Shown here in pieces: positions 17,785-27,000 of a stretch of 64,000 bases of DNA. The notes under the pieces are model-generated. The model was not told the origin of the DNA. It saw nothing but the letters and a program-made list of their open reading frames with translations, and searched no databases. Positions within the stretch are counted from its first letter, which is position 1, and the number at the start of each line of letters is the position of its first letter. Position numbers and translations under genes: made by a program. This DNA is from Streptomyces sp. NBC_00572 (GTDB taxonomy: Bacteria > Actinomycetota > Actinomycetes > Streptomycetales > Streptomycetaceae), in assembly GCF_026341815.1 (NCBI RefSeq), contig NZ_JAPENX010000002.1:1-64000 (forward strand), given 5' to 3'.

Positions 17785-17803
17785 CACCAAAAGAAACGAC
17801 GTC
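17785..17803 (-). repeat. Right terminal inverted repeat of the IS5-type element
   Basis: CACCAAAAGAAACGACGTC ends at 17803 and is followed by TTA, matching the left end inverted. A 13-base piece of this end plus TTA recurs at 41889-41901. Confidence 0.72.
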
Positions 17804-17809
17804 TTAGAG

Positions 17810-18775
17810 GTGATCGTCGGAGTAGTGGGCCTGCTCGGAGGCGCTGCCATCACCGCGTTCGGGACCGCGCCTGTACAACGCTCCAGCCGGCGGTCGGCCG
17901 AGCGGAGTAGGTCTCTGGACAGGCAGGCGCAGACCAGGGGGCAGGCGCTGGAATCAACGGCGGCCGCACGCACGGCTTCCAGGTCCTGCGCACTCTTTCT
18001 GGGACATGTCATCCAAGATCTGGAGGCCGACCGGCCGATCGATATCAGCCTCTTCGACACCACGCTTCGCGAACTGCTGGCCGAAGTGAACACCGCCTTC
18101 TTCCGGATGGCCGCCACCGAAGCCGAACTCGTCGACACCCGGCCCCTGGCAAGTGCCCGTACGTCCCTCACAGAGACCAGCACGGTGATCAGGAAGGTGC
18201 TCCTTCAGAAGGAAGCGGGCCGGTCGCTCGACAAGTCTCCGGCAGAACTCGCTGACCTCGTGGATAGAGCAGCAGCGGACCTCAACCTGCTGATGCACAC
18301 GCAGGCAGTCCATCTCCGAGGCGCCGCCACGCCCGAGGTATTCGGCGGGGGCTACGGCTACCCCGGTGCGTCAGCCTCTCCAGTACCTCGCGCATACCCG
18401 TATCCGGATCCTGCGGCGCTTGAAGGCACTGGGACGCCCCGCGTGTACCCCCAGCTGCCGATGCCGCAGTCTTCGGCATACGAAGACATCGCGATGCCCC
18501 GCGTGTACCCCGCGCCGCCGACGCCACGTCCTGCGGCATCCGAAGACACGGAGGCGACCAGCCCGCACCCTGAGCTGCCTCCGGGTGCGTCAAACCCCTT
18601 CTGGTTCGCGGTGCCCACGCAACGCCGGCTCAGCGTGAACATCGGTCCGCCCGTAATTCTTGAACCTGGTACCTGGTACCTCGCTGTGTCTCAGCGGGGG
18701 GACACCCTGGACGTCCAGATCCAGGACGGCACTCGTGGAATCCTCTACGACACCAGTGGAATTCAGCGAGCCTGA
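17810..18775 (+). CDS. Membrane-anchored protein with Pro-rich 20-residue repeats
   Basis: The GTG at 17810 begins with a hydrophobic span (VGVVGLLGGAAITAFG), then a long charged helical region (about residues 25-160), then three Pro-rich repeats of 20 residues (PRAYPYPDPAAL, TPRVYPQLPMPQSSAYEDI, MPRVYPAPPTPRPAASEDT) and a beta-rich end with EPGTWYLAVSQRGDTLDV. The family is not recognised. The IS5-type element ends six bases upstream of the GTG, and if it is removed the open frame continues into the left flank, so the true start may have been cut off. The Pro-rich part may span the cell wall. Confidence 0.62.
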   Translation: MIVGVVGLLGGAAITAFGTAPVQRSSRRSAERSRSLDRQAQTRGQALESTAAARTASRSCALFLGHVIQDLEADRPIDISLFDTTLRELLAEVNTAFFRMAATEAELVDTRPLASARTSLTETSTVIRKVLLQKEAGRSLDKSPAELADLVDRAAADLNLLMHTQAVHLRGAATPEVFGGGYGYPGASASPVPRAYPYPDPAALEGTGTPRVYPQLPMPQSSAYEDIAMPRVYPAPPTPRPAASEDTEATSPHPELPPGASNPFWFAVPTQRRLSVNIGPPVILEPGTWYLAVSQRGDTLDVQIQDGTRGILYDTSGIQRA

Positions 18776-18796
18776 CTGACCCATCGGGGAGCGTTC

Positions 18797-18889
18797 TCAG
18801 TGTGCGTCGGCGACCGTCGCCTGGGTCAAGGCGGGCTGGACACCGTACGTCTGTCCACTCCAGAAGGACGCCTTGATTTCATCAAGCGT
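18797..18889 (-). pseudogene. C-terminal fragment of an unknown gene
   Basis: The frame reads TLDEIKASFWSGQTYGVQPA then LTQATVADAH and stops at 18797-18799. It looks like the end of a real protein. An ISL3 fragment replaces the sequence just upstream. Confidence 0.4.
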
Positions 18890-18892
18890 CGT

Positions 18893-18997
18893 TGGGCTTG
18901 CCGCGTAGGTTCCGGCCGACGTAGGCGCGGACGTTGCAGTAGCCGTCCGGGTAGCCCTGCGCCTTGATCTCCTCCCACAGTGTCCAGGCGTTGAGAA
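18893..18997 (-). pseudogene. ISL3-family transposase internal fragment
   Basis: The translation NAWTLWEEIKAQGYPDGYCN and VRAYVGRNLRGKP matches the middle of ISL3-family transposases. Neither end of the transposase is present here. Confidence 0.72.
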
Positions 18998-19002
18998 CTC
19001 CT

Positions 19003-19179
19003 TCAGTCAGAGGATGGAGGGTCGGAGCGTTTGATGGCCCGGCCGACGAGCACGGCGAGCGGGATCACGACTGCGAAGTAGACCGCACAGATCACTGCTG
19101 CCGTAGTACTGAAGGACACCAGGAGGACAAGCCCTCCAAGGACGAGGGCCACGGTGAGGGCCAAGAGGAACAGGCGCAT
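19003..19179 (-). CDS. Small two-helix membrane protein
   Basis: Leftward from an ATG at 19179 there is a complete 58-codon gene that a longer-ORF filter would miss. It starts RLFLLALTVALVLGGLVLLV, continues with TTAAVICAVYFAVVIPLAVL and ends with a basic tail (GRAIKRSDPPSSD). Two hydrophobic helices of about 18-20 residues are separated by a short polar loop, so it should be an integral membrane peptide with the C-terminus in the cytoplasm. Function is unknown; possibilities include a holin-like or regulatory small protein. No strong ribosome binding site is visible, but the hydrophobicity pattern and the exact stop make it convincing. Confidence 0.62.
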   Translation of the reverse strand: MRLFLLALTVALVLGGLVLLVSFSTTAAVICAVYFAVVIPLAVLVGRAIKRSDPPSSD

Positions 19180-19289
19180 GGAAGGTTAACGACCACAGCT
19201 GCTTGGGGACTTTGAGGGCAACCCAGGGCGCCGGTCCCGTGCGAAACCGGCGGTGGCCGCCCATCCCATCACATAGCTGGTACCCACAC

Positions 19290-19913
19290 TCAGATATGAA
19301 GCTCGGGAGGGAAACCGGTCCAGCGGAGCTCGGCCGGAAGGTGGCCTGTGTCATTGAATAGGAGGACGGACGGGAGTCGGCCGGGCGCGTAGCGGATGAC
19401 GGTCAGTGCGGCATTGGCGTGGTTGATGCCCATCCAGCGCTGCTTCGGGGCGTCGAGGGCATCTCGGACAAGCCAGGCGATGAGGAAACTGTGGGTGACG
19501 ACGAGTTCGTGGCAAGGCTCACCGCCGGTGACGGGTCCGGTGAACTGCGCGAGGGCCTCCTGCGCCAGCCCGGGTCCCTGTTCGCGTTCCTCGGCCGGGA
19601 ACTGGGCCAGGTGCCCGAGCATGGCGTCGGCCGAGTGCGGCGGCAGCTCTTCGCGTTGCGGCATGTAGGGAATGTAGTCGCCAGCAGGTGCGAACCGTCG
19701 CAGGGGAACACCGTCAAGCTGCTCGCCGATGAGCTGAGCCGTCTGCTCTGCGCGTGCGAGCGGGCCGTGGTAGACGGCGGTGAGCGGGGCCTCGCGGAGA
19801 CGTTCGCCGAGCAGGACGGCCTGGCGGCGGCCGATGTCGGTCAGCTTGCTCTCGTCCGGCGAGGCCTCACCGTGCCGCGTGAGGTAGAGATGGCGGGCAG
19901 CTGTGCCGGTCAT
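19290..19913 (-). CDS. Histidine phosphatase family protein
   Basis: The ATG at 19913 follows GGAGG by eight bases. The 207-residue product begins TGTAARHLYLTRHGEASPDE, with the RHG catalytic motif of histidine phosphatases; the phosphate pocket continues in VYHGPLARAEQTAQLIGE, and the second histidine is in HELVVTHSFLIAWLVRDAL. Substrates of this broad family range from phosphoglycerate to sugar phosphates; none can be named here. Genes on either side are unrelated, so it is likely its own transcript. Confidence 0.85.
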   Translation of the reverse strand: MTGTAARHLYLTRHGEASPDESKLTDIGRRQAVLLGERLREAPLTAVYHGPLARAEQTAQLIGEQLDGVPLRRFAPAGDYIPYMPQREELPPHSADAMLGHLAQFPAEEREQGPGLAQEALAQFTGPVTGGEPCHELVVTHSFLIAWLVRDALDAPKQRWMGINHANAALTVIRYAPGRLPSVLLFNDTGHLPAELRWTGFPPELHI

Positions 19914-20271
19914 GGAAGGATCCTCCGTCAGAGTTGAACTTGCGGACGTCTGAGCGGACGTTGGCAATCGGCATACGGTTCCGCCGCCGATGGCTACGTC
20001 ACGCAAGGTACCTACCGGCATCGATGCGACTTGGTCCGTCGACGGTGCCGCGCCCCTTGCTGCCGGCCTCCGGCATGAAGTGAGCAGGTAACCGGGGGGG
20101 ATCGCGGGCGAGAAGTGCCCGAGCCACCGCGCCAAGGTCGCGACGGACTCCTGATGCGGTCCGGTGCGGTCGGCCATGTGGATGGTGTGCGCCGCTGACC
20201 GGCGGACCCGCTCCACCGACACGACCCGACCCGCCGCGTCGGAGCAGACGAGGCTGCGGGACGATGAGGGC
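19914..20271. other. Intergenic with a possible leftward gene fragment
   Basis: On the minus strand around 20080-20250 a frame reads SAAHTIHMADRTGPHQESVA then LARWLGHFSPAIPP. This looks like part of an unknown gene but has no start or domain that I can name. Confidence 0.3.
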
Positions 20272-20970
20272 ATGAACGCGGAAGAGATCGCTGCCCTCAT
20301 CACACAAGCCGGTCACAAGGACCCCGATCTGCGTGCCGAGGTGGCGAGCGAGCTGCCCACGGCCCTGTCCGGGCAGGCGGACGATCCCGTACTGGCGGCT
20401 TTGATCCGGCTGACCTCCGACGACGAAGCGTGCGTGCGCGAGCAGGCCACCTTCGCGCTGGGGCAGCTCGCCGAGGTGGACGGTCCGGAGATCAGGGCTG
20501 CCCTGTGGCGGCGCGTCGAGGACGAGGACCAGGAGACGCGCGAGGAAGGCGTACGCGGTCTCGCCGTGCGGCGGGATCCCGGCGCCGTGCCGCTGCTCGC
20601 GGCGCTGCTCGACGAGCCGACCGCCTACGTCCAGACGTTCAACGCGGCGGCGGTACTCGGCGATCCGGGGCTGCTGCCTTCGCTGACCAAGTACGACCCG
20701 GCGGATCCCGGTGTCAGTGAGGCGCTGCAGGCCTGCGACCCGGCCGCCCGCGCCCTCCGCGACGCGGCGGCGGGCGCCCTGCTGGAGGCGGTCTACGCCC
20801 GGGTGCCCGAGGCGGACGCGGCACTGTACGCCTCGCGCTTCGAGGCGAACCTGACCCTGTCGCTCGTCACCGCCGCACACGGCGTGGTGACGTGGAACGC
20901 GGACGGCCTGCTGGTCCGCGCCGACGGAGACCCGCTGCGGGCGGCGGACCTGGTCGCCGAGAACGTCTGA
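20272..20970 (+). CDS. HEAT-repeat protein
   Basis: The ATG at 20272 gives 232 residues made of helical HEAT-like repeats: DPDLRAEVASELPTAL, DDEACVREQATFALGQLAEV, DEDQETREEGVRGLAVRRDP and DPGAVPLLAALLDEPTAYVQ. Such scaffolds bind other proteins; they also occur as immunity proteins in some polymorphic toxin loci. It points towards the giant RHS gene and is separated from it by an 18-bp bidirectional terminator. A link to that toxin is possible but is not shown by orientation or coupling. Confidence 0.8.
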   Translation: MNAEEIAALITQAGHKDPDLRAEVASELPTALSGQADDPVLAALIRLTSDDEACVREQATFALGQLAEVDGPEIRAALWRRVEDEDQETREEGVRGLAVRRDPGAVPLLAALLDEPTAYVQTFNAAAVLGDPGLLPSLTKYDPADPGVSEALQACDPAARALRDAAAGALLEAVYARVPEADAALYASRFEANLTLSLVTAAHGVVTWNADGLLVRADGDPLRAADLVAENV

Positions 20971-20987
20971 AGGAGTCCCAGAAAGCA

Positions 20988-21028
20988 CCGTGCCCCCGTC
21001 CGGCGAAAAGCGCCGGACGGGGGCACGG
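20988..21028. terminator. Bidirectional terminator between HEAT and RHS genes
   Basis: A perfect 18-bp stem (left arm 20988-21005, right arm 21011-21028) with a 5-base loop of AAAAG lies between the ends of two convergent genes. It is one of the strongest hairpins in the window. Confidence 0.88.
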
Positions 21029-21042
21029 GGGTATGACGCGTG

Positions 21043-24000
21043 CTACTTCTTGCGCTTCTGCGCGTTTCGCGTCTTCTCTACGACCTTCTCGTTGAACTTT
21101 CTCTTCTGCCTCGCCGAATTCAGCACCTTCTGGTCGAGACAGGGCTCGTTGTTGTCGTACCTCTCCAGGGCTTCTTCCTCGGCAGCGGACAAGGTCTTGC
21201 CCGAAGTCTGCTTGCCGCCCTTCGACTGAGCCACGCTCGAGCTGGTGTCCCACGAGGTGGCGTCGTCGTTGGTCGAGTCGTACGTCGTTCCGTAACTCTG
21301 CGAGTCACGCCAGCTGTTGATTCCCTCGCTGATGGCGTAGGCCACCGCGACGACGACGACGACCACGACCACGGCCACCACGAAGACGACCAGCGCCTCG
21401 GGTGCCGCGAGTACGGCCACGACACCGCCCAGGAGGGCTCCGAAGAACCTTCCGCTGGGGTCGGCGTGGTTGAGCGGGTTGTTGTCCACGTACCCGTAGG
21501 CGCTGAGGGTGCTGCGCACCTCCGGGTCCACGGTGAGGAACTGCGCGGTCGACGGGTCGTAGTAGCGGGCCCGCAGGTAGGTCAGGCCCGTCTCCGCGTC
21601 CGCGTACTGGCCCGAGTACTGCAGCGGCGTCGACGTGCCGGAGTGGGCACTGACGGCGCCGTACGGCGTGTAGCCGTAGGTGCCGGCGATCGCACCCGCG
21701 GCGTCGGTCAGTGCGCGCGTGGAGCCGAGCTGGTCGTGGAAGTACCACTGGCTGCCGGCCGCGGCGATCTGCTCGACCGGGGTGCCGCCGGGACCGTAGA
21801 GGTAGCTGGTGGTCCCGTCGTAGAGGAGGTTGGGGTCCTGGTCGGCGTCCCACGAGAAGGCCGTCGTAGTGGTCCCCACGGTCTTGGAAGCGCGCAGGCC
21901 GTTGCCGTCGTAGGCGTAGGTCGAAGTGGCGCTGCCGATGGTGGCCTTGGTGAGCCGGTTGGCCTGGTCGTAGGTGTACGCGCTGACGGCACCCGCGCCC
22001 GTGGTGGCCTTGGTCCGGTTGCCCTGGGTGTCGTAGGCGTACGTGGTGGCGCCGGAAGCGGGGGTGCCGCAGACCGGGTTGACCGGCGCGGCACCGGTGG
22101 TGGACCAGCAGAGCTGGCCCGCCGCGTCGAAGACCTGGTTGGTGGTGCCGATCTGGATCGGATTGGCCGCCGCGTCGTAGCCGAAGGTGGTGGTCGTGGA
22201 GCCCGTGGCGGTCTTCAGCTGATCGCGTGCCGTGTAGGCGAAGGTCTGCGCGCTGCCCGGTACACCGGTCGGAGTCTCACCGCTGAGCTGGCCCGCGAGA
22301 TCACGGGTGTAGGTCAGAGAGGCGAGTGTGGTCGTGCCCTTCTTGAGCGTGTCCGTCATCCGCTGGCCGGAGTCGTTGAATCCGGTGGTGGAGACGGTGC
22401 CGTTGGGGTAGGTCGTGGAGTTCCAGTGGCTGTCGGCGTCGTAGCCGAAGGTGGTGGACTTGGTGTTCCAGTCCACCAGCCCGGTCAGCCGGTCGGCCTT
22501 GTCGAAGGTGCGGGTGAGGGTGCGGCCGGTGCCGCCGGGGTAGACGATGGAGGTTTCGTTCCCGTTGGCGTCGTAGCCGAACGTGGTGGTCGCCCCCGCG
22601 CCGTTGGTCTGGGAGGACAGCTGCCCGAAGGCGTTGTAGGAGCGGGTCGTGGTGCCCGTTCCGTCGGTCATCGACGTCTGCCGGCCCGCCGGGTCGTAGC
22701 TGATCGCGGTGACGTTCGGCGTCGTGCCGTCGGAGTACGTGACCGACACCGGCTTGTTGGCCGGGTCGTAGGTGTACGTGGTGACACGACTCTGCGGGTC
22801 GGTGGTGGTCAGCAGGTTGCCCGCGGTGTCGTAGACGGCCGTCGTGGTCCGGTTGTCCGGGTCCTTCCTGGTCGTCTGCAGACCCTGGGCGTTGTAGCCG
22901 TAGACGGTGGCCGCACCGGCCGCGTCCACGGTCCTGGCCACGGTCCCGTCACCGTTGTAGACGGTCGTGGGCTTGCTGTTGTCCGGGAGGGTGACACTGG
23001 TCTTCTGGTCGAAGGCGTCGAACCCGTTGACGGTCTTGTGGTTGTTTCCGTCCGTGGACGAGGTCATGTTGCCGTTGGCGTCGAACGTCGCCGACACGGT
23101 CCGGCCGAGCGGGTCCACGGTCTTGGTGTGGTGGCCCCACACGTCGTAGGTGAATGCGGTGCAGCCCTTGGCGGGCGGCGTGCAGCCGGGAACGGTACCG
23201 GCTGCCACACCCGCGGGGCTGACTTGAGAAGTCATCAGCCCCCGGTTGGCGTCGTAGCCGTATCGCGTCTTGTTGCCTTCGGCATCGGTGGCGCTGGTGA
23301 TGTTGCCGGCCGCGTCGAAGGTGTTCGTGCTCGTGTTGCCCCGCGCGTCCACCGTCCGGGTGGCGTCCGAGGGGTGGGCGGCGTCCTCGTAGTTGATGTT
23401 CACCTTGCGCGCGGGAGCCGTGCCGCTCACCGGCTCCTGGGTGACGCTGGTAAGGAGCCCGAATCCGCTGCCGGAAGCCGTGACGTGTCCGGATTCGTCG
23501 TACCCGTAGGTGGTGTGCAGACCGGACGGGTCGATCTTCGAGATCAGGTGATCCGCGTCGTCGAACGCCTGGCTCGTGGTGAAGCCACGGGCGTCGCTCG
23601 CCGAGATCTGATTGCCGTGGTCGTCGTAGGCGAAGGTCTGGAGGTTCCCCTTCGGGTCGCTCGCCGACGTCATGCCCATGCTGACCGGGTCATAGGTGTA
23701 CGTCCAGGTCCCGGCTTCGGCGGTGCCGAACCCTCGGGTCTCGGACGTCAGCATCCCGCTCTGGTAGGTGTAGAGCGTCTTGTGGCCCACCGGATCGGTG
23801 ACCCGGGTCTGCCCGGCCGTCAGGCCCGCCGCGGCATCCGGACCGTACTCGAAGCCGGTGATGCCGCCGAGCGGATCGGTCTGCTTCGTGACGCGCTCGG
23901 AGGCGTCGTACACGTTGGTCGTGACCGGGGTGGGGGTCGCCGTGGAGCCGAACTGCGCGGCACTGCGCATCGACGTCATCAGGTGCGCCGCGTTGTAGCC

Positions 24001-27000
24001 GAACGTGGCGTGGTCGTCGTCCTTGAGCGACGGGGTCCGCGTGGTCCCCGCACCGTAGACGTCGGTGAGGTTGCCGCCGCCGTCGTAGCCGTAGGTGACC
24101 TTACGGCCCGCCGAGTCGGACAGGCCCGTGATGTGGGTGCCGGTCCAGGTCAGGGTATACGCGCGACCGCCCGGGTCCGTGATGGTGCTCAGCTGGCCGG
24201 AGCCGTTGTACGCCATGGTGGTGGCGTACGGCGGGGTGGCCTTGCTGCCGACCAGGTCGGTCGCCGAGAGCAGGCGCCCCGTCGCGGTGTCGAAGGTGAA
24301 GACCTCCTTCGACTTGCGCGTGAAGGTGTACTTCGTACCGGACTTTGTCAGGGACGCGTTGTAGCGCGGGGCGCTCGGGGCATAGGTGCCCGCGGTGTTG
24401 ATGAAGGTGACCTGCGAGCCGTCCTCCTGACTCACCGTGACATCACCGCTGGTGCCGTTGGTGGCGGCGGAGAGATTGTAGGAGTACGTCCAGCCCCAGC
24501 CGAAGGCCCCGTTGATCGCCAGGGAGGCGTTCGGGCCGGCCGGGCTGGAGAGGGCGGAGGCGTAGGTGCGCGAGAAGTTCAGCGGCGCGCCGCGTCCGGG
24601 AGTGTTCAGGTCGGTGATGGTCTCGCCGAAGTACCCGGTGCTGGTGTCCACCGGGTCACCAGCGGTACGTCGCACACAGCCGCACTGGGTCCAGGCCGGG
24701 TTGCTGCCCTTGGGTGCGTCCTTGATGCCGGGCGGTCCGCCGATGGGCTGGCCCGGGGTGCCGCCCATCGGGATGAAGGCCACGGCGTCGTAGGCGACGT
24801 CGTAGTCCGCGTAGTTGATGTTGCCGGAGCCGGTGATCTCACTCTGGTTGGTGAGCTTGACGTTTCCGCCGTTCTGCATGGCGAAGGTGCCGATGGTGAC
24901 CCATTCCTCGGATCCCCAGTCCTGGTTCACCCGGATCTTCCACGGGCTCACCCCGCCGCCCGGATTGATCGTGTAGACCACGTTGGTGGCCGAGGCCGCG
25001 GTCGACGGGAAGTGCAGCTTGATCTTGTAGTACTGCAGCTTGGGCAGGTTCGGCGTCCAGGTACCGGTGTTGATCAGGTCCGGGTTGGAGCCGTCCTCGG
25101 TGTGCGTGAACAGCACGTGGCCGCCGAAGCCCGCACCCAGCTGGTGGGTGTCCAGGGCTCCGATCGGGTCACCGGCGCCGTTGGTGCCATAGGAGTACGA
25201 GAAGGTGCCGCCCTGCGACCAGTTCGAGGAACCGCAGCCCACCAGGTTCAACGGTGGCTGGCTCTGGGACTCGTCGACGATGATCGGCGAACCGTAGCCG
25301 GCGTTCGGGACCTTGGAGGTGTCCAGGGTGCAGGTCGGCGGATGTGGGTGGGGCTTGACGACGGCCGGTTCTGTGGACCCAGCCCCAGCGGTGTACGCGC
25401 TGGTCGCGCACGTGGTGGCGCAGTCCGAGATGAACGTCACCGGCGAGTGCCACCAGCACTGGAGGCTGGCCAGGGTGCAGTTCTTGGGGTTCTGCGCGCC
25501 CGTCGGGTCGCACAGGTTCTCCGCCGTGCAGAAGGCGCCGACCGGCGGGATCTGCAGCCAGGTCTTGCCGCCGTGGTAGTCCGGCTTGGGGTACGCCGGC
25601 TGGTTGAAGCGCAGGATGGGCTGGCCCACCCAGCCCATGATGCGTTCCTGGTACGGCCAGCTCGCGGGGTGCGAGGCGTCCGCGTAGGAGGAGCGCAGGT
25701 AGGGGGTGCGGGTCGGCGGGTAGTCGGGGTTGGCCGGGTTGTTGGACCAGCCCAGGCCCCAGGTGCCGTCCGCACCGACGCAGGTGGGGCTGGGAACGCA
25801 GCCCGTGGTGTTGCCGAACTTGGCGTTGGGCTGGATGCCGGAGTTGTACGCCCAGGCGGCCAGGTACCAGTTCTCCAGGTAGCGGGGGTTGCCGCCGTTG
25901 ACGGTGATGCCCGCGTCGTAGAGCTGGTTCCAGGTCCTCTGCAGGATCTGCAGGCCCGCGGACACGTTCTCCTGGTAGTCGACCGCGATCTTCGTCTGGC
26001 CGTTCACCGAGTAGGTGGTGTCGCCCTTGGACATGCCGGTCGTGACCTGGCCCAGGCCGTAGCCGCAGTCGCCCTTGGCATAGTCCATGTGGCTGATCGA
26101 GCCGCCGGCGCCGTAGTAGTCGCCGACGAGTACGCCGCCCGCGATGCCGGGCAGGGCGTGCCAGGAGGCCTGGCTGTAGTTGCTCTCCTGCGCGACGATC
26201 GCCTGGTAGATCGAGCGGGGCACCGTGTCGAAGGTGTCGCCCGCCGGGTGCTTGAGCGCCACCCTGCCGAAGTCGCTGTTGGGAGCGTACGCCGCCAGGC
26301 CCAGGTTCGAGAACCCGGCCGGGCGGGTGTAGGCGGAGCCGGTCAGCAGACCCTGCTCGGCCATCTCGATGCCCCAGGAGACCTGCGCCGTACCCGGCTG
26401 GAGGACCTGCCGGTTCTCGGCGAGCCGGTCCACCGCGCACTTGGGGGTGGTCTGAGCCGCCGCCACCGCCATGGGAATGACCGGCTGCGGCGACTTCGTC
26501 CACAGGCTGCCGGAACCGGAGCTCGGCGCGGTGTTCAGGGACTTGTCGCCCGCGGAGGGTGCGGCGACGGGCTTCACCACGGGGGTCGGCAGTGCGGTGA
26601 CCGCGGACCTGGCGGACTTCGCTGCCGGGCGGTTCAAGAGCCCGCCGCTCTTGGTGGCCAGCACCAGGGGCGCGGACGAGGTGGTCTTGGCGCCGTCGCC
26701 TATCAGGGCACCACCGTCGAGGGAGACAGCGGTGACGCCGTTCGGGAGGCCCTTGGCCTGTGCCCGGGTGATCCCGGAGCCGGAAGCGACATCGCTGGCG
26801 CCCACCGCGATGGCATGGCCGGAGCGGCCCTGCATGAGGCGCAGCGACTCCTTGGGGCCCTGCCCCAAGGAGGAGAGCTTTCCGGAGCGCAGCCGCATCA
26901 GCTTGGACGGTTCGGAGCGCTCGGACTGGACCGCGAAGTCCACCGTTCCGCCGGCCGTCGGCCGCAGGTCGTACGCGTCACCGTCGACCTTTGCGAGCAC

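Larger units (their letters stand above)
16118..17803. mobile_element. IS5-type element carrying a methyltransferase passenger gene
   Basis: The left end (16118-16136) and right end (17785-17803) are inverted repeats matching at 17 of 19 positions, and each is flanked by TTA (16115-16117 and 17804-17806), a possible 3-bp target duplication. Between them lie a disabled IS5 transposase and a complete methyltransferase gene in opposite orientation. If the TTA is removed once, the two flanks join in one open frame that leads into the gene starting at 17810. Most IS5 elements are about 0.9-1.3 kb and have no passenger, so this arrangement is unusual. Confidence 0.72.
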
